Shown one piece after another: positions 10,937 through 19,685 of a stretch of 64,000 nt of DNA (positions are counted from its first letter, which is position 1; every line of letters begins with the position of its first letter). The DNA is from Sinomonas humi. Its GTDB lineage: Bacteria > Actinomycetota > Actinomycetes > Actinomycetales > Micrococcaceae. The translations under genes and the position numbers were made by a program. The notes below the pieces were generated by a model. That model did not search any database. It was not told the DNA's origin and was given only the letters and a program-made list of their open reading frames with translations. The stretch spans positions 186,001-250,000 of the forward strand of contig NZ_JTDL01000037.1 in assembly GCF_000802235.1 (NCBI RefSeq), written 5' to 3'.

Positions 10937-12649
10937 ATGCCGGACACGATGGCGAATCAGGTGCCTCCGCGAGTGGGCATCGACGAGTTCTCGACGAATG
11001 GCGCCCTTGTCGACGGCGTTCGGCGGCACGGCGCGGGGTGGGCCTCGGGCGCGCTCGCCACGGTGGGGCGGCTGGTCGGTTCTGCCGAGTTCCAAGAGAA
11101 TGCCCGCCTCGCGAACCTGCACATTCCCGCGCTCCACGCGCTCGACCGCTACGGCGAGCGGCTCGACGAGGTCGAATACCACCCTGCCTACCATCGCGTT
11201 CTCGGTGACGCCGTAGCGCACGGCGCCCACACGTCGTCGTGGGCCCACCCGCGCCCAGGTGCTCACGTCGCGCGGGCCGCGGCCTTCATGCTGTTCGCCC
11301 AGGTCGAGCCGGGCCACGCATGCCCCGTCTCCATGACGCACGCCGCCGTTCCCGCGCTCTCCAGGGAGCCCGCCGTCGCCCTCTCGTGGCTTCCGCTCCT
11401 CTACGGCACCGGCTACGAACCGCGCCTTGTCCCGCCAGTCGAGAAGCCGGGTGCACTGATCGGCATGGCAATGACCGAACGACAGGGTGGTTCTGACGTG
11501 CGCGCCAACACGACCATGGCGTTCGACGCCGGCGATGGCACCGCGCGCATCACCGGCGAGAAGTGGTTCTGCTCGGCCCCCATGAGCGACGCGTTCCTCG
11601 TGCTCGCGCAGGAACAGTCTGGACTCTCGTGCTTCCTTGTCCCCCGCGTGCTCCACGACGGGACGCGAAACGCCTTCCGACTGGTGCGGCTCAAGTCCAA
11701 GCTTGGAAACCGGGCGAATGCTTCCGCGGAGGTGGCGTTTGAGGAGACGTTCGGCTGGCGGGTCGGAGACGCTGGTCGAGGTGTCCGGACGATCCTCGAC
11801 ATGGTTCACGAGACCCGTCTGGACTGCGTCCTCGGCACGGCCGCGGGCATGCGGCAAGGCGTTGCCGAGGCGGTATGGCATGCCCGGCACCGGCGAGCCT
11901 TCGGCAAGCTGCTCATAGACCAGCCGGCCATGGCGGCAGTTCTGGCCGACCTCGCGATTGAAGCAGAGGCGTCGATCGCACTCGGTCTGCGGCTCGCGGC
12001 AGCGGACGACGCCGCGTGGCCGGCTGGCGTCGACGCCGTCGCCTCCCACGCCCAAGCGGTCACCGGCTCTGGCGCCGATGCCCTGAGGAGCCGGGAATCG
12101 GCAGCGGGCGCGGCCCGCGAGCGCAGCTTCGCGCGGATCGCAACTGCGGTGGCGAAGTTCTGGGTCTGTCAGCGAGGCCCTGCCCACGCGGCCGAAGCTC
12201 TCCAATGCCTGGGAGGCAACGGCTACACCGAGGATTTCCCGCTCGCCATGCGATATCGCGAGCAGCCCGTGCTGGCCATCTGGGAGGGCTCGGGAAACGT
12301 TGTTGCGTTGGATGTGCTGCGGGCGCTCGCGCGCGAGCCCGAGTCCGCCGAGGCCCTCGCGGATGAACTCGAGCTCCGGCGCGGCGCCGATCCGCTGCTT
12401 GACCGTCAGCTGAACCGGTCGCTCTCGCTCATGTCCGATGCGAGGCGAGAACCCGAGGCGGCGCAATCGTGGGCGCGGCGCCTCGCGGAGGAGCTCGCTT
12501 TGGCTCTCGAGGCCGCGCTCCTCGTCAGCCACGCGCCGTCGTCCGTCGCAGAGGCGTTTCTCGCCGCACGACTCGGCGACGACCGGAGCCTCGGCTTTGG
12601 CTGCCTTCCAGACGCGGCCCGGACTCGGGAGATCCTCGAGCGTGTTTAG
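10937..12649 (+). CDS. Acyl-CoA dehydrogenase, AidB-like
   Basis: 570 residues from ATG at 10937 (MPDTMANQ); an ATG four codons later is also possible. The flavin-binding acyl-CoA dehydrogenase signature AMTERQGGSDVRANT is near residue 180, GEKWFCSAPMSDAFLVLAQ follows, and the C-terminal FAD-contact motif ECLGGNGYTED-type (LQCLGGNGYTEDFPLAMRYREQ) is present. The long N-terminal segment and overall length resemble AidB, a flavoprotein of the alkylation response, and isovaleryl-CoA dehydrogenase relatives. It stands alone and divergent from the aroE-like gene 79 bases away. Substrate and role are not decided by the sequence. Confidence 0.9.
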   Translation: MPDTMANQVPPRVGIDEFSTNGALVDGVRRHGAGWASGALATVGRLVGSAEFQENARLANLHIPALHALDRYGERLDEVEYHPAYHRVLGDAVAHGAHTSSWAHPRPGAHVARAAAFMLFAQVEPGHACPVSMTHAAVPALSREPAVALSWLPLLYGTGYEPRLVPPVEKPGALIGMAMTERQGGSDVRANTTMAFDAGDGTARITGEKWFCSAPMSDAFLVLAQEQSGLSCFLVPRVLHDGTRNAFRLVRLKSKLGNRANASAEVAFEETFGWRVGDAGRGVRTILDMVHETRLDCVLGTAAGMRQGVAEAVWHARHRRAFGKLLIDQPAMAAVLADLAIEAEASIALGLRLAAADDAAWPAGVDAVASHAQAVTGSGADALRSRESAAGAARERSFARIATAVAKFWVCQRGPAHAAEALQCLGGNGYTEDFPLAMRYREQPVLAIWEGSGNVVALDVLRALAREPESAEALADELELRRGADPLLDRQLNRSLSLMSDARREPEAAQSWARRLAEELALALEAALLVSHAPSSVAEAFLAARLGDDRSLGFGCLPDAARTREILERV

Positions 12650-12661
12650 CACCATCTGGCG

Positions 12662-12751
12662 CCCTCCCCCGCACCCGGCGCCCTCCCCCGCACCTGGCGC
12701 CCTCCCCCGCACTTGCGCGCATGGGCAACCGCTCAGGAGCGGGGCAACCGC
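12662..12751. repeat. GC-rich 18-19-bp repeats and 56-bp element, left flank of the AbiEi-like gene
   Basis: GGCGCCCTCCCCCGCACCT-like units follow one another about three times from 12660 to 12714. The last leads into a 56-base element (12696-12751) that recurs at 13849-13904 with 47 of 56 bases identical and in the same orientation. It lies in the convergent gap between the acyl-CoA dehydrogenase and AbiEi-like genes. Confidence 0.85.
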
Positions 12752-12792
12752 CCATTTGGCGGGAAAGCGTGTCTGACGAGAGCGGAACGAGA

Positions 12793-13740
12793 TCAGGCGG
12801 CGGCTGCAAACGCAGCAGCCAAGCGTGCTCCGACCAGTTCCGGATGCTCCAGATCCGACCATACGAGACGGACGAAACGCCATCCCAGCTCGATGAGGGC
12901 GGCCTCACGGCGCCGCTCGAGAAGCAGCACTTCGGGCGTAGGCCGATAGTCGAAGTACTTGCCCCGACCATCGAACTCAAGAATGAGCTTGAAGCGTCGC
13001 CAACCGAAGTCGGCGCGGTAGGAGCCGTGAGGCGTTTCGATGCACACCTGCGTCTCGGGAGGCTCAACCCCGAGCCTCGAGAGCAGCAAGCGCGTACGGG
13101 TCTCGCCAGCCGATTCCGCGCGGGCATCCAGGAGTCGCAGAAGCCGTGCCGCACGGGCTCCTCCACGGACAATGGGTGAAGCTTCGAGCGCGCTTTCAAG
13201 ATCACCAAGCATGACTCCCCCGCGGAGAGCACTGTCTCCGATAACCGCCGCCCGTTCAGGGAGGAGTGTCCTCGCGCAGTCGAGAACGGTACGTACAGGC
13301 TCCGTCGCACGCACCAGGCGGCCGCCGCGTGTCCGAACCATGACGATCTCGGCGTCCTCGAGCGGGACACGGTGTGTGGCGGTGTCCGGGGCATGGCTCG
13401 TCCCCGAATTCGTGCTTCCGATGATGTGGACAGTGGAGCCGACGCCCCAGGTTGCAAAGCCGTGAAGCCTCGCCGCTGATGTGTGACTGTATACCGCTCG
13501 GCCGCCTGTGCCGGCTGCATGTGCTTCGATTCGGTATTCGTCCCGAATCCAAGGGCTGAGCCCTTCCCAATCCTCGGAGCGTGCATAGGCTCCACGGCGG
13601 ATGCGTTCGAGGAATCCAGACCTCACAGACGTCGTCAGAACACGGTCGTCAAGGCCTGCCTCCTGAAGGTCGCGCGTTGAGGCCACTATTCCTCCCGGCC
13701 AGCGTTGGGAAACAAGGCGTCTCGCGGTTTTCGGGTCCAT
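12793..13740 (-). CDS. AbiEi-like / DUF559 (VSR-endonuclease-fold) protein
   Basis: 315 residues from ATG at 13740 with AGGA 8 bases upstream. The N-terminal 60 residues (LVSQRWPGGIVASTRDLQEAG, RGAYA) look like the winged-helix AbiEi antitoxin-type domain. The middle carries the usual HTSAARLHG and VRATEPVRTVLDCAR stretches. The C-terminal region (about 240-305) has ILEFDGRGKYF, LLLERRREAALIELGWRFVRL, typical of the DUF559/Vsr-like nuclease fold. No partner toxin gene is adjacent. It is bounded by 56-bp direct repeats on both sides. Such proteins are common and often solitary in actinobacteria; a defence role is only a possibility. Confidence 0.8.
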   Translation of the reverse strand: MDPKTARRLVSQRWPGGIVASTRDLQEAGLDDRVLTTSVRSGFLERIRRGAYARSEDWEGLSPWIRDEYRIEAHAAGTGGRAVYSHTSAARLHGFATWGVGSTVHIIGSTNSGTSHAPDTATHRVPLEDAEIVMVRTRGGRLVRATEPVRTVLDCARTLLPERAAVIGDSALRGGVMLGDLESALEASPIVRGGARAARLLRLLDARAESAGETRTRLLLSRLGVEPPETQVCIETPHGSYRADFGWRRFKLILEFDGRGKYFDYRPTPEVLLLERRREAALIELGWRFVRLVWSDLEHPELVGARLAAAFAAAA

Positions 13741-13848
13741 CAAGCCATCCTGCCCGGGCGGCGTGTCGCTTAGGGGGCTCTTCATCCCGTATGTGGACAA
13801 CCGCGCCCGTGTGGACCACCTGGACTTGGCCGTCCGTCTTGCGCAATC

Positions 13849-13957
13849 GGCGCTCTCCCCCGCATCTGGGCGCGTGGGCAGCCGCGCATGAGCGGGGCAG
13901 CCGCACACGAGCGGGGCATGGCCCCACGAGCGGGCCAGCCGCACACGAGCCGGGCGG
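13849..13957. repeat. 56-bp element plus 19-bp tandem repeats, right flank of the AbiEi-like gene
   Basis: The gene-free stretch 13741-14049 holds a direct copy (13849-13904, 84% identical) of the 56-base element at 12696. It also holds about four 19-base units of the type GCACACGAGCGGGGCATGG at 13882-13957. Apart from these repeats, only the GGGGGCG ribosome binding site of the next gene was seen. Confidence 0.82.
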
Positions 13958-14049
13958 ACTCGGGGCGAGCGCCACTGCCCTAGACTGGGCACGTTCTGTA
14001 AGGACGCTGCGGCTCAGCCGGAGCCTGAGCTCGGAAGCGGGGGCGAACT

Positions 14050-15195
14050 ATGCGCATCGACTTCGCGCCCTCGAAGCAGTCCACGATCGGGATGGAATGG
14101 GAGCTCGCTCTCGTGGACCGGCACGGGGCCGAACTGGTCTCGGCAGCCCCGGACGTCATGCGGGGCGTATTCGCCGAGCATCCCGAACTCAACGCCGATT
14201 GCCCAAGGGTCCATCAGGAGCTCCTGCTCAACACTGTCGAGATCGTGACAGACGTCCACAACACTGTGCGGGAAGCAAAGGACGACCTCGCGACGACGAT
14301 GGCCGCGGTCCGAGATGTGACCGACCGGCTGGGCGTCGAGCTGTTCTCCGCGGGAAGCCATCCGTTCAGCCCCCCGCGCCTCCAACCGGTGACCGACAAG
14401 GACCGCTACGCGAAGCTCATCGACCGGACCCAGTGGTGGGGCAGGCAGATGGTCATCTACGGCGTGCACATCCACGTGGGCCTGGACCGCGGCGATAAGG
14501 CGATGCCGGTCCTCGACGCCCTCGTCAACTACTTCCCCCACTTCCAAGCCCTCTCGGCGTCGAGCCCTTATTGGGGCGGCGAGGACACGGGGTACGCCTC
14601 GCAGCGCGCGCTCATGTTCCAACAGCTTCCCACCGCCGGGCTTCCCTTCCAGTTCTCGGATTGGGCCGGCTTCGAGGGCTACGTCCAGGACATGCTCACA
14701 ACCGGGGTGATCGACATCATCAGCGAGATCCGCTGGGACATCCGCCCCGTCCCACGCCTCGGCACGATCGAGATGCGTGTGTGCGATGGACTCTCGACCC
14801 TAGAGGAGGTCGGGGCAATCGGAGCGCTCACGCAATGCCTCGTGGAGGAGGCGTCCCGGACGCTGGACGGCGGCGGCTCGATCCCGACCATGCCCCCATG
14901 GCACGTGCAGGAGAACAAGTGGCGCTCGGCGCGCTACGGCCTGGACGCGATCATCATCCTCGACGCAGCGGGCCGCGAACAGCTCGTGACGGAACATCTC
15001 GCGGAGACCCTCGACCGCCTTGAGCCCATCGCCCGCGATCTCGGCTGCGAGAACGAGCTCCGGGACATCGAGGGCATCATCCGCCGCGGCGCCGGCTACC
15101 AGCGGCAGCGGCGCACGGCGGAAGCGCACGGCGGCGACCTCCGCGCCGTCGTCCTCGAGGAGGCCCGCCTCATGCGGGAGGGCTACCCGGCGTGA
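14050..15195 (+). CDS. Glutamate-cysteine ligase-like carboxylate-amine ligase (YbdK/GCS2 family)
   Basis: 381 residues, ATG at 14050 after GGGGGCG. GCS2-family features are the opening STIGMEWELALVD, the active-site region VIYGVHIHVGLDRGD, and IEMRVCDGLSTLEEV. Such enzymes join glutamate to an amine by ATP; E. coli YbdK has weak glutamate-cysteine ligase activity. Because the organism appears to make mycothiol, a true glutathione role is doubtful. A gamma-glutamyl ligase for another small molecule is equally possible. The downstream 62-residue membrane protein starts with a GTG that overlaps the stop codon, so the two are translationally coupled. Confidence 0.88.
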   Translation: MRIDFAPSKQSTIGMEWELALVDRHGAELVSAAPDVMRGVFAEHPELNADCPRVHQELLLNTVEIVTDVHNTVREAKDDLATTMAAVRDVTDRLGVELFSAGSHPFSPPRLQPVTDKDRYAKLIDRTQWWGRQMVIYGVHIHVGLDRGDKAMPVLDALVNYFPHFQALSASSPYWGGEDTGYASQRALMFQQLPTAGLPFQFSDWAGFEGYVQDMLTTGVIDIISEIRWDIRPVPRLGTIEMRVCDGLSTLEEVGAIGALTQCLVEEASRTLDGGGSIPTMPPWHVQENKWRSARYGLDAIIILDAAGREQLVTEHLAETLDRLEPIARDLGCENELRDIEGIIRRGAGYQRQRRTAEAHGGDLRAVVLEEARLMREGYPA

Positions 15196-15380
15196 GCGAA
15201 CCGCGAGCACGACGACGCCGCTCGCCTGGGCGGCTCCTGTTCGTGATCGCGGTGGTCGCCGTCATCCTCGCGGTGACCTCGCACGCGCAGGCGGCCCTGC
15301 TCGTCGTCCTGGCGGGCGTGATCTACGGGGCGATCGAGGGCGCCATCGCATGGCGGAAGGCCCGCGACCAGAGGCCGTGA
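15192..15380 (+). CDS. Small membrane protein, unknown function
   Basis: 62 residues, GTG start overlapping the TGA of the ligase gene (GTGA). After a basic N-terminus (RARRRRSPGR), residues 15-52 form one or two hydrophobic segments (LLFVIAVVAVILAV, ALLVVLAGVIYGAI), then a basic tail WRKARDQRP. No family was recognised. The overlap with the upstream gene and the conserved-looking membrane topology support a real gene. Confidence 0.65.
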   Translation: MSEPRARRRRSPGRLLFVIAVVAVILAVTSHAQAALLVVLAGVIYGAIEGAIAWRKARDQRP

Positions 15381-15425
15381 TCGCCTGCGCCGTCAGCTCC
15401 TCCCCGCAGTGCTGATGCGGCGAGG

Positions 15426-16499
15426 TCAGGCGGAGACCGTCGTGACCGGAAGCGACGAGTCCGGCGCGAACGAAAGCTCGCTCGGCGAGCGCCCGTCCAT
15501 GATGACCCGGGCAGCGAGGGCGGCAACCATGGCCCCGTTGTCGGTGCAGAGGGAGAAGGGCGGTACGGCGAGGGAAATGCCGGCGGCCGCGCATCGTTCC
15601 GCGGTGAGGTCGCGCAGCCGCGAGTTGGCGGCCACTCCCCCGCCCAGCAGGAGGTTGCGGAGCCCGTGCTCACGGCACGCGAGGATCGCCTTCGAGGTCA
15701 CGACGTCGACGACGGCCTCCTGGAACGACGCCGCGATGTCCGCGACCGGCACGGGCTTGCCCGCAGCCTCGTGCTGCTCGACGCATCGAGCGACGGCCGT
15801 CTTGAGGCCCGAAAAGGACCAGTCGTAGCGGTGCGGGCCGGGCACCTCCGCGGATCCCATGTACTTCGGCTGGGTGAGGCCGCGGGGGAACCGGAAGGCA
15901 CGCGGATCGCCCTCCTTCGCGAGGCGGTCTATGGCCGGGCCGCCGGGGTAGCCAAGCCCGAGGAGCCGGGCCACCTTGTCGTAGGCTTCGCCGGCCGCGT
16001 CGTCAATCGTCGATCCGAGCAGTTCGACGTCGGACGCGATGTTCCGCACGCGCAAGATCTCGGTGTGGCCGCCCGAGACGAGCAACGCGCCGAGGTCTTC
16101 CGGCAATGCCCCGCCGTACACGCCGCCGTCGAGCAGCCCGACGCCAACATGCGCCACAAGGTGGTTGATCGCATACAGCGGCTTGTCGGTGGCCACGGCA
16201 AGAGCCTTCGCGGCGCACACCCCCACCATGAGCGCCCCGGCGAGCCCCGGCCCGGAAGTGACGGCAAGCGCGTCGACTTCCTCGAGCGTCACGCCCGCAG
16301 TGTCGAGGGCCTCCGTAAGCGTGGGCACGATTGCATCGAGGTGCGCACGGGACGCGATCTCCGGGATCACCCCGCCGAAGCGTACGTGCTCGTCCATCGA
16401 CGATGAGACCGTGTTGGCGAGCAGCCTCGTGCCCCGCACGATCCCGACGCCGGTCTCGTCGCAGGACGACTCGATCCCGAGGACGAGTGGCTCCTTCAC
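15426..16499 (-). CDS. tsaD: tRNA N6-threonylcarbamoyladenosine transferase TsaD
   Basis: 357 residues, GTG at 16499 overlapping the rimI stop (GTGA). TsaD moves the threonylcarbamoyl group to A37 of ANN-decoding tRNAs, in complex with TsaB and TsaE. Signatures are [16 protein letters not shown] at the N-terminus, the metal-binding histidines His113 and His117 in [18 protein letters not shown] and [11 protein letters not shown]. It ends the five-gene operon alr-tsaE-tsaB-rimI-tsaD. A convergent small gene ends 45 bases away. Confidence 0.97.
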   Translation of the reverse strand: MKEPLVLGIESSCDETGVGIVRGTRLLANTVSSSMDEHVRFGGVIPEIASRAHLDAIVPTLTEALDTAGVTLEEVDALAVTSGPGLAGALMVGVCAAKALAVATDKPLYAINHLVAHVGVGLLDGGVYGGALPEDLGALLVSGGHTEILRVRNIASDVELLGSTIDDAAGEAYDKVARLLGLGYPGGPAIDRLAKEGDPRAFRFPRGLTQPKYMGSAEVPGPHRYDWSFSGLKTAVARCVEQHEAAGKPVPVADIAASFQEAVVDVVTSKAILACREHGLRNLLLGGGVAANSRLRDLTAERCAAAGISLAVPPFSLCTDNGAMVAALAARVIMDGRSPSELSFAPDSSLPVTTVSA

Positions 16500-17011
16500 T
16501 GGTCTCCTCCCTCGGGCCGCTCGAGCGGCAGCTGCATGATGTGGGCGTCGACCCCGTCCCGGTAGTAACGCCGGCGCGTATGGATCTGGGTGAAGCCGAA
16601 GCGGCGGTAGAGCGCCTGTGCCCGCGGGTTGTCGGCTCGGACCTCGAGCAGCACGTCCTGCGCGCCGCGGCGCCGGGCCTCGTCGATGAGCTCCGTGAGC
16701 ACGGCCGAGCCGATGCCCAGGCCCTCCCGTTCCGGCACGACGGCGATGGTCTGCACGTCCGCGATGGGCGGGACGCACATGACGCCGGCGTAGGCGATGA
16801 TCCGCGGCGCGTCCTCCGGCCCTCGCTCCTCGGCCACGTAGTAGCGCCTCGTTTCGGGCTGCGAGAGTTCGTCGCGGAACATGCGCTCCGGCCAAGCGTC
16901 GACGGGGAACAGGACCTTCTCGAGCGCGTGGACGGCGGGGACGTCCGCCTCGGTCATGTCCCGGAACACGACCCCCGCCGGGAAGGACTGCGTCTGGGGC
17001 TGCTGGGTCAT
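16496..17011 (-). CDS. rimI: Ribosomal protein S18-alanine N-acetyltransferase
   Basis: 171 residues of the GNAT fold. The acetyl-CoA-binding motif is [18 protein letters not shown] near residue 93, followed by [20 protein letters not shown], the typical C-terminal part of RimI. The family acetylates the N-terminal alanine of ribosomal protein S18. Its position between tsaB and tsaD is the normal actinobacterial order. Overlaps with both neighbours (1 base with tsaB, 4 with tsaD) suggest coupled translation. Confidence 0.93.
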   Translation of the reverse strand: MTQQPQTQSFPAGVVFRDMTEADVPAVHALEKVLFPVDAWPERMFRDELSQPETRRYYVAEERGPEDAPRIIAYAGVMCVPPIADVQTIAVVPEREGLGIGSAVLTELIDEARRRGAQDVLLEVRADNPRAQALYRRFGFTQIHTRRRYYRDGVDAHIMQLPLERPEGGDQ

Positions 17012-17697
17012 CAGAGCGCCTTCTTCCGTGGCCCGGGCACCTGCGCGTCTGATTCCCGGAGGTAGCGCGGCGCGGTGTCAAGCAGTTCTTCGCCGCGGGC
17101 CAGGCGTTCGACGGCGGCGAGCCCCAAAGACGCGGCCGTGGGCTGCGCGTCCTCGAAGGCCCGGACGACGACGGCGCCAGCCGCCTCGAGCTTCTCCCGG
17201 TAGATCCCGGCGCCCGCGCCGTACACCGGGAGCGCCCCGAGTGCGTCCGGATAGTCGACCTGAGGCCCTTCGAGGAGGACGCCTCGTGCCGAATACCGTG
17301 CCCAGTACACCTCGCGCCGACGGGCATCGGTCGCGACGAGAAACTCGGAGAACGGTGGTCTGGCTCCCGCGAGGACGTCCCACGCGATCGCATCGAGACT
17401 CATGAGGCCCGCGAGCGGGGTGTTCCACGCGAAGGCGAGGGCCCGGGCCGTGGCGATGCCCGAGCGGAGCCCTGTGAAGGGACCCGGGCCGACGCCGACC
17501 ACGATCCTGTCGATGTCCGCTCCCTTGAGCCCCTGCTCGAGGAGCAACGCACGGATGCCCGGAGCGAGGACCTCGGCATGCGATTTAGTGTCCTCCGTCG
17601 CGAACTGGGCGAGGACGGCGCCCCGAGGCTCGTCCTCGTGCCAGCGCACAAGAGCCGCGGACGCGATCGCGGACGTGTCGATGACGAGGAGGATCAC
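17011..17697 (-). CDS. tsaB: tRNA threonylcarbamoyladenosine biosynthesis protein TsaB
   Basis: 228 residues from GTG at 17697 that overlaps the tsaE stop (GTGA). TsaB is an ASKHA-fold, inactive paralogue of TsaD that scaffolds the t6A complex. Motifs: [14 protein letters not shown] at the start, [13 protein letters not shown], and [26 protein letters not shown] around residues 65-90. An upstream in-frame ATG exists but lies inside tsaE, so the overlapping GTG is preferred. Confidence 0.95.
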   Translation of the reverse strand: MILLVIDTSAIASAALVRWHEDEPRGAVLAQFATEDTKSHAEVLAPGIRALLLEQGLKGADIDRIVVGVGPGPFTGLRSGIATARALAFAWNTPLAGLMSLDAIAWDVLAGARPPFSEFLVATDARRREVYWARYSARGVLLEGPQVDYPDALGALPVYGAGAGIYREKLEAAGAVVVRAFEDAQPTAASLGLAAVERLARGEELLDTAPRYLRESDAQVPGPRKKAL

Positions 17698-18356
17698 CGG
17701 GCATCCCCCGAGCGCTCTGGGGCAGTAGCACCGGGCAGAGCGGGCGGCTCCCCCCACCGCGGCCCGAAGCCGCGAACGACGACGAGGCGCGGCTCGTCGT
17801 CGTCGTACTCTTCGTCGACGCTCGCCTCAGCACCCGTGGGATCGAAGTCCACTTCCGGATCCGCCCCCGCTGCGCCGCCGCCGATCCCGGGCAGAGGTCC
17901 CCGATCGAGCTCGATGTCCAGCCAGGACTCCGCAAGGCCCTCGACGAGCCCCCTGCCCCACTCGACAACCGTGACCGAACTGTCGGCCCAATTCTCGAGG
18001 TCGAGGTCCTCGACCTCCCCCTCTCCCTCGAGCCTGTACCCGTCGACGTGGACGAGGTCGGGGCCCCCGGGACGGGGGCCGTCAGGGAGGTTCGGGTGGA
18101 TGCGTACCAGCACGAAGGTCGGCGAGATGATCCCACCGCGCACGCCGAGGCCCGCACCAAGGCCTTGGGTGAAGGTCGTCTTCCCCGCGCCGAGTGCGCC
18201 CGTGAGCACGACGAGATCGCCCGCCTCGAGGATTCGCCCTAGTGCCGCGCCGAGCGCCTGGGTCTCCTCCGCCGTCGTCGGCGTCGCCCGGAGCTCCCAG
18301 GCCGGGGTTCGACCGCCAGAACGCGGACCGGCGGAAAGTGGACCGGTCGCACTCAC
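17694..18356 (-). CDS. tsaE: tRNA threonylcarbamoyladenosine biosynthesis ATPase TsaE, with acidic insertion
   Basis: 220 residues from GTG at 18356, overlapping the alr stop (GTGA). TsaE is the P-loop ATPase of the t6A complex. Walker A is GALGAGKTT at 53-61, then ISPTFVLVR (77-85), VHVDGYRLEG and VTVVEWG. It is longer than the usual 150-170 residues because of an acidic, Gly-rich insert at about 155-190 (DPEVDFDPTGAEASVDEEYD) before the last strand LVVVRGFGPRW, plus a tail of about 20 residues. Confidence 0.94.
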   Translation of the reverse strand: MSATGPLSAGPRSGGRTPAWELRATPTTAEETQALGAALGRILEAGDLVVLTGALGAGKTTFTQGLGAGLGVRGGIISPTFVLVRIHPNLPDGPRPGGPDLVHVDGYRLEGEGEVEDLDLENWADSSVTVVEWGRGLVEGLAESWLDIELDRGPLPGIGGGAAGADPEVDFDPTGAEASVDEEYDDDEPRLVVVRGFGPRWGEPPALPGATAPERSGDAR

Positions 18357-19585
18357 GCCGGCCCTCCCCCTACGGTCGCCACGGCGCCCGGAGCGATTCC
18401 CGTCCCGGGCTCGCCCTCTGCCGAATCGACGTGGATACGGGGCACACGGGGGCTGATCCGGGTGACGATCTCGTAGTTGATGGTCCCGGCAGCGCGGGCC
18501 CAGTCGTCCGCGGTGGGGCCGCCGTCGTCGCCCGTCCCGAAGAGCACGGCCTCGCCGCCCGCGAGAGCTTCGACGTCGGCCTCTGGCCCGAGGTCCACGA
18601 CCATCTGGTCCATCGCGACGCGCCCGACGACGCGATACGTCTTGTCGCCGATCCGGACGGGGCCGCCACTGGACGTACGCGGAACACCGTCCGCGTAGCC
18701 GAGCGGGATGAGTCCGAGCGCGCTCTCGCCAGGCGTGCGGTAGGTCAGCCCGTAGCTCACGCCCTGCCCGGCTGGCACACGCTTGCACTGGGAAACCAGA
18801 GTCCGCAGGGTCATAGCCGGGCGCAGCCCGAGGTCGGAGGAGAACTGATCTGGGAACGGCGAAAGGCCGTAGATGGAGATCCCGGCACGGACGAGATCGA
18901 AGTGGGTGTCGGGCCGCGAAAAGATCGCAGGCGAGTTGGCGATGTGACGCACCTCGAGGTCGCACCCGGCGTCCTCGGCGAGCGCGACGGCGTCGCGGAA
19001 CACGCCCAGCTGGACGTCCGTCTCGGGCCGGTCGGGCTCGTCGGCGACGGCGAGGTGGCTGAAGACGCCGACGACGCGGAGCAGCCCCTGATCCTGGTAG
19101 TCGGTGGCCTCGTCGAGCACGGCCTCCCAACGGTCGGGCGTCACGCCGTTCCGGCCGAGTCCAGTGTCGATCTTGAGGTGCACACGGGCCGGGCGCTGCT
19201 GCTCGCGGGCAGCATCCGCGATCCGCCCGAGCTCCCACCCGGAGCAGCCGAGGTCGACACCGGCGCCCACGGCCGCGGAGAAGTTGCTGTCGGTCGTGTG
19301 AAGCCATGCGAGGGTGGGCGCCTCGATGCCGGCAGCTCGGAGGGTGAGCGCCTCGCTGATGTGCGCGACTCCGAGCCAGGCGGCTCCGGCTTCGAGCGCG
19401 GCACGCGCAACGGGGACGGCTCCATGCCCGTAGGCGTCCGCCTTGACGACGGCCATGACGCGCGCCGGCTCCGCGACCGTCCGGACAAGGCGGACGTTGT
19501 GCCGGATGGCCTCCAGATCAACGACGGCGGCCCGCTCGGGAAGGCGAGGAAGGCGTTCTACTTCGGGGTCGCGCGTGGAAGTCAC
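18353..19585 (-). CDS. alr: Alanine racemase
   Basis: 410 residues. PLP-dependent conversion of L- to D-alanine for peptidoglycan. The PLP lysine lies in AVVKADAYGHGA near residue 48. The catalytic tyrosine region is SYGLTYRTP, and LGYADGVPR is a further family motif. The first gene of the operon leading to tsaE, tsaB, rimI and tsaD. Divergent from mshA with a 100-base shared upstream region. The nnr (NAD(P)H-hydrate repair) gene that often precedes alr in actinobacteria is instead at 60.7 kb. Confidence 0.96.
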   Translation of the reverse strand: MTSTRDPEVERLPRLPERAAVVDLEAIRHNVRLVRTVAEPARVMAVVKADAYGHGAVPVARAALEAGAAWLGVAHISEALTLRAAGIEAPTLAWLHTTDSNFSAAVGAGVDLGCSGWELGRIADAAREQQRPARVHLKIDTGLGRNGVTPDRWEAVLDEATDYQDQGLLRVVGVFSHLAVADEPDRPETDVQLGVFRDAVALAEDAGCDLEVRHIANSPAIFSRPDTHFDLVRAGISIYGLSPFPDQFSSDLGLRPAMTLRTLVSQCKRVPAGQGVSYGLTYRTPGESALGLIPLGYADGVPRTSSGGPVRIGDKTYRVVGRVAMDQMVVDLGPEADVEALAGGEAVLFGTGDDGGPTADDWARAAGTINYEIVTRISPRVPRIHVDSAEGEPGTGIAPGAVATVGGGPA

Positions 19586-19685
19586 GCCCCGAGTCTACCG
19601 GCGGCGCCCACAGCAGCCCGCCCGAATGGGGCTCCTCTGGAGTCCCGACTGCCGGGCAGCGGCGAGGAAACCGTAGCCTTGTATC

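Noticed and set aside
10868-12883. 671-codon minus-strand open frame across the acyl-CoA dehydrogenase gene
   Set aside because: Runs antisense through the conserved dehydrogenase and two repeat regions; Arg-rich composition and no recognisable domain.
16499-17393. Longer N-terminal form of TsaD running through rimI and tsaB
   Set aside because: The extension is the wrong-frame reading of two well-defined genes; the GTG at 16499 overlapping the rimI stop gives a normal-length TsaD.
18357-19307. Longer N-terminal form of TsaE running through alr
   Set aside because: The extension is an Arg-rich shadow of alr. GTG at 18356 in a GTGA overlap gives the expected TsaE start.
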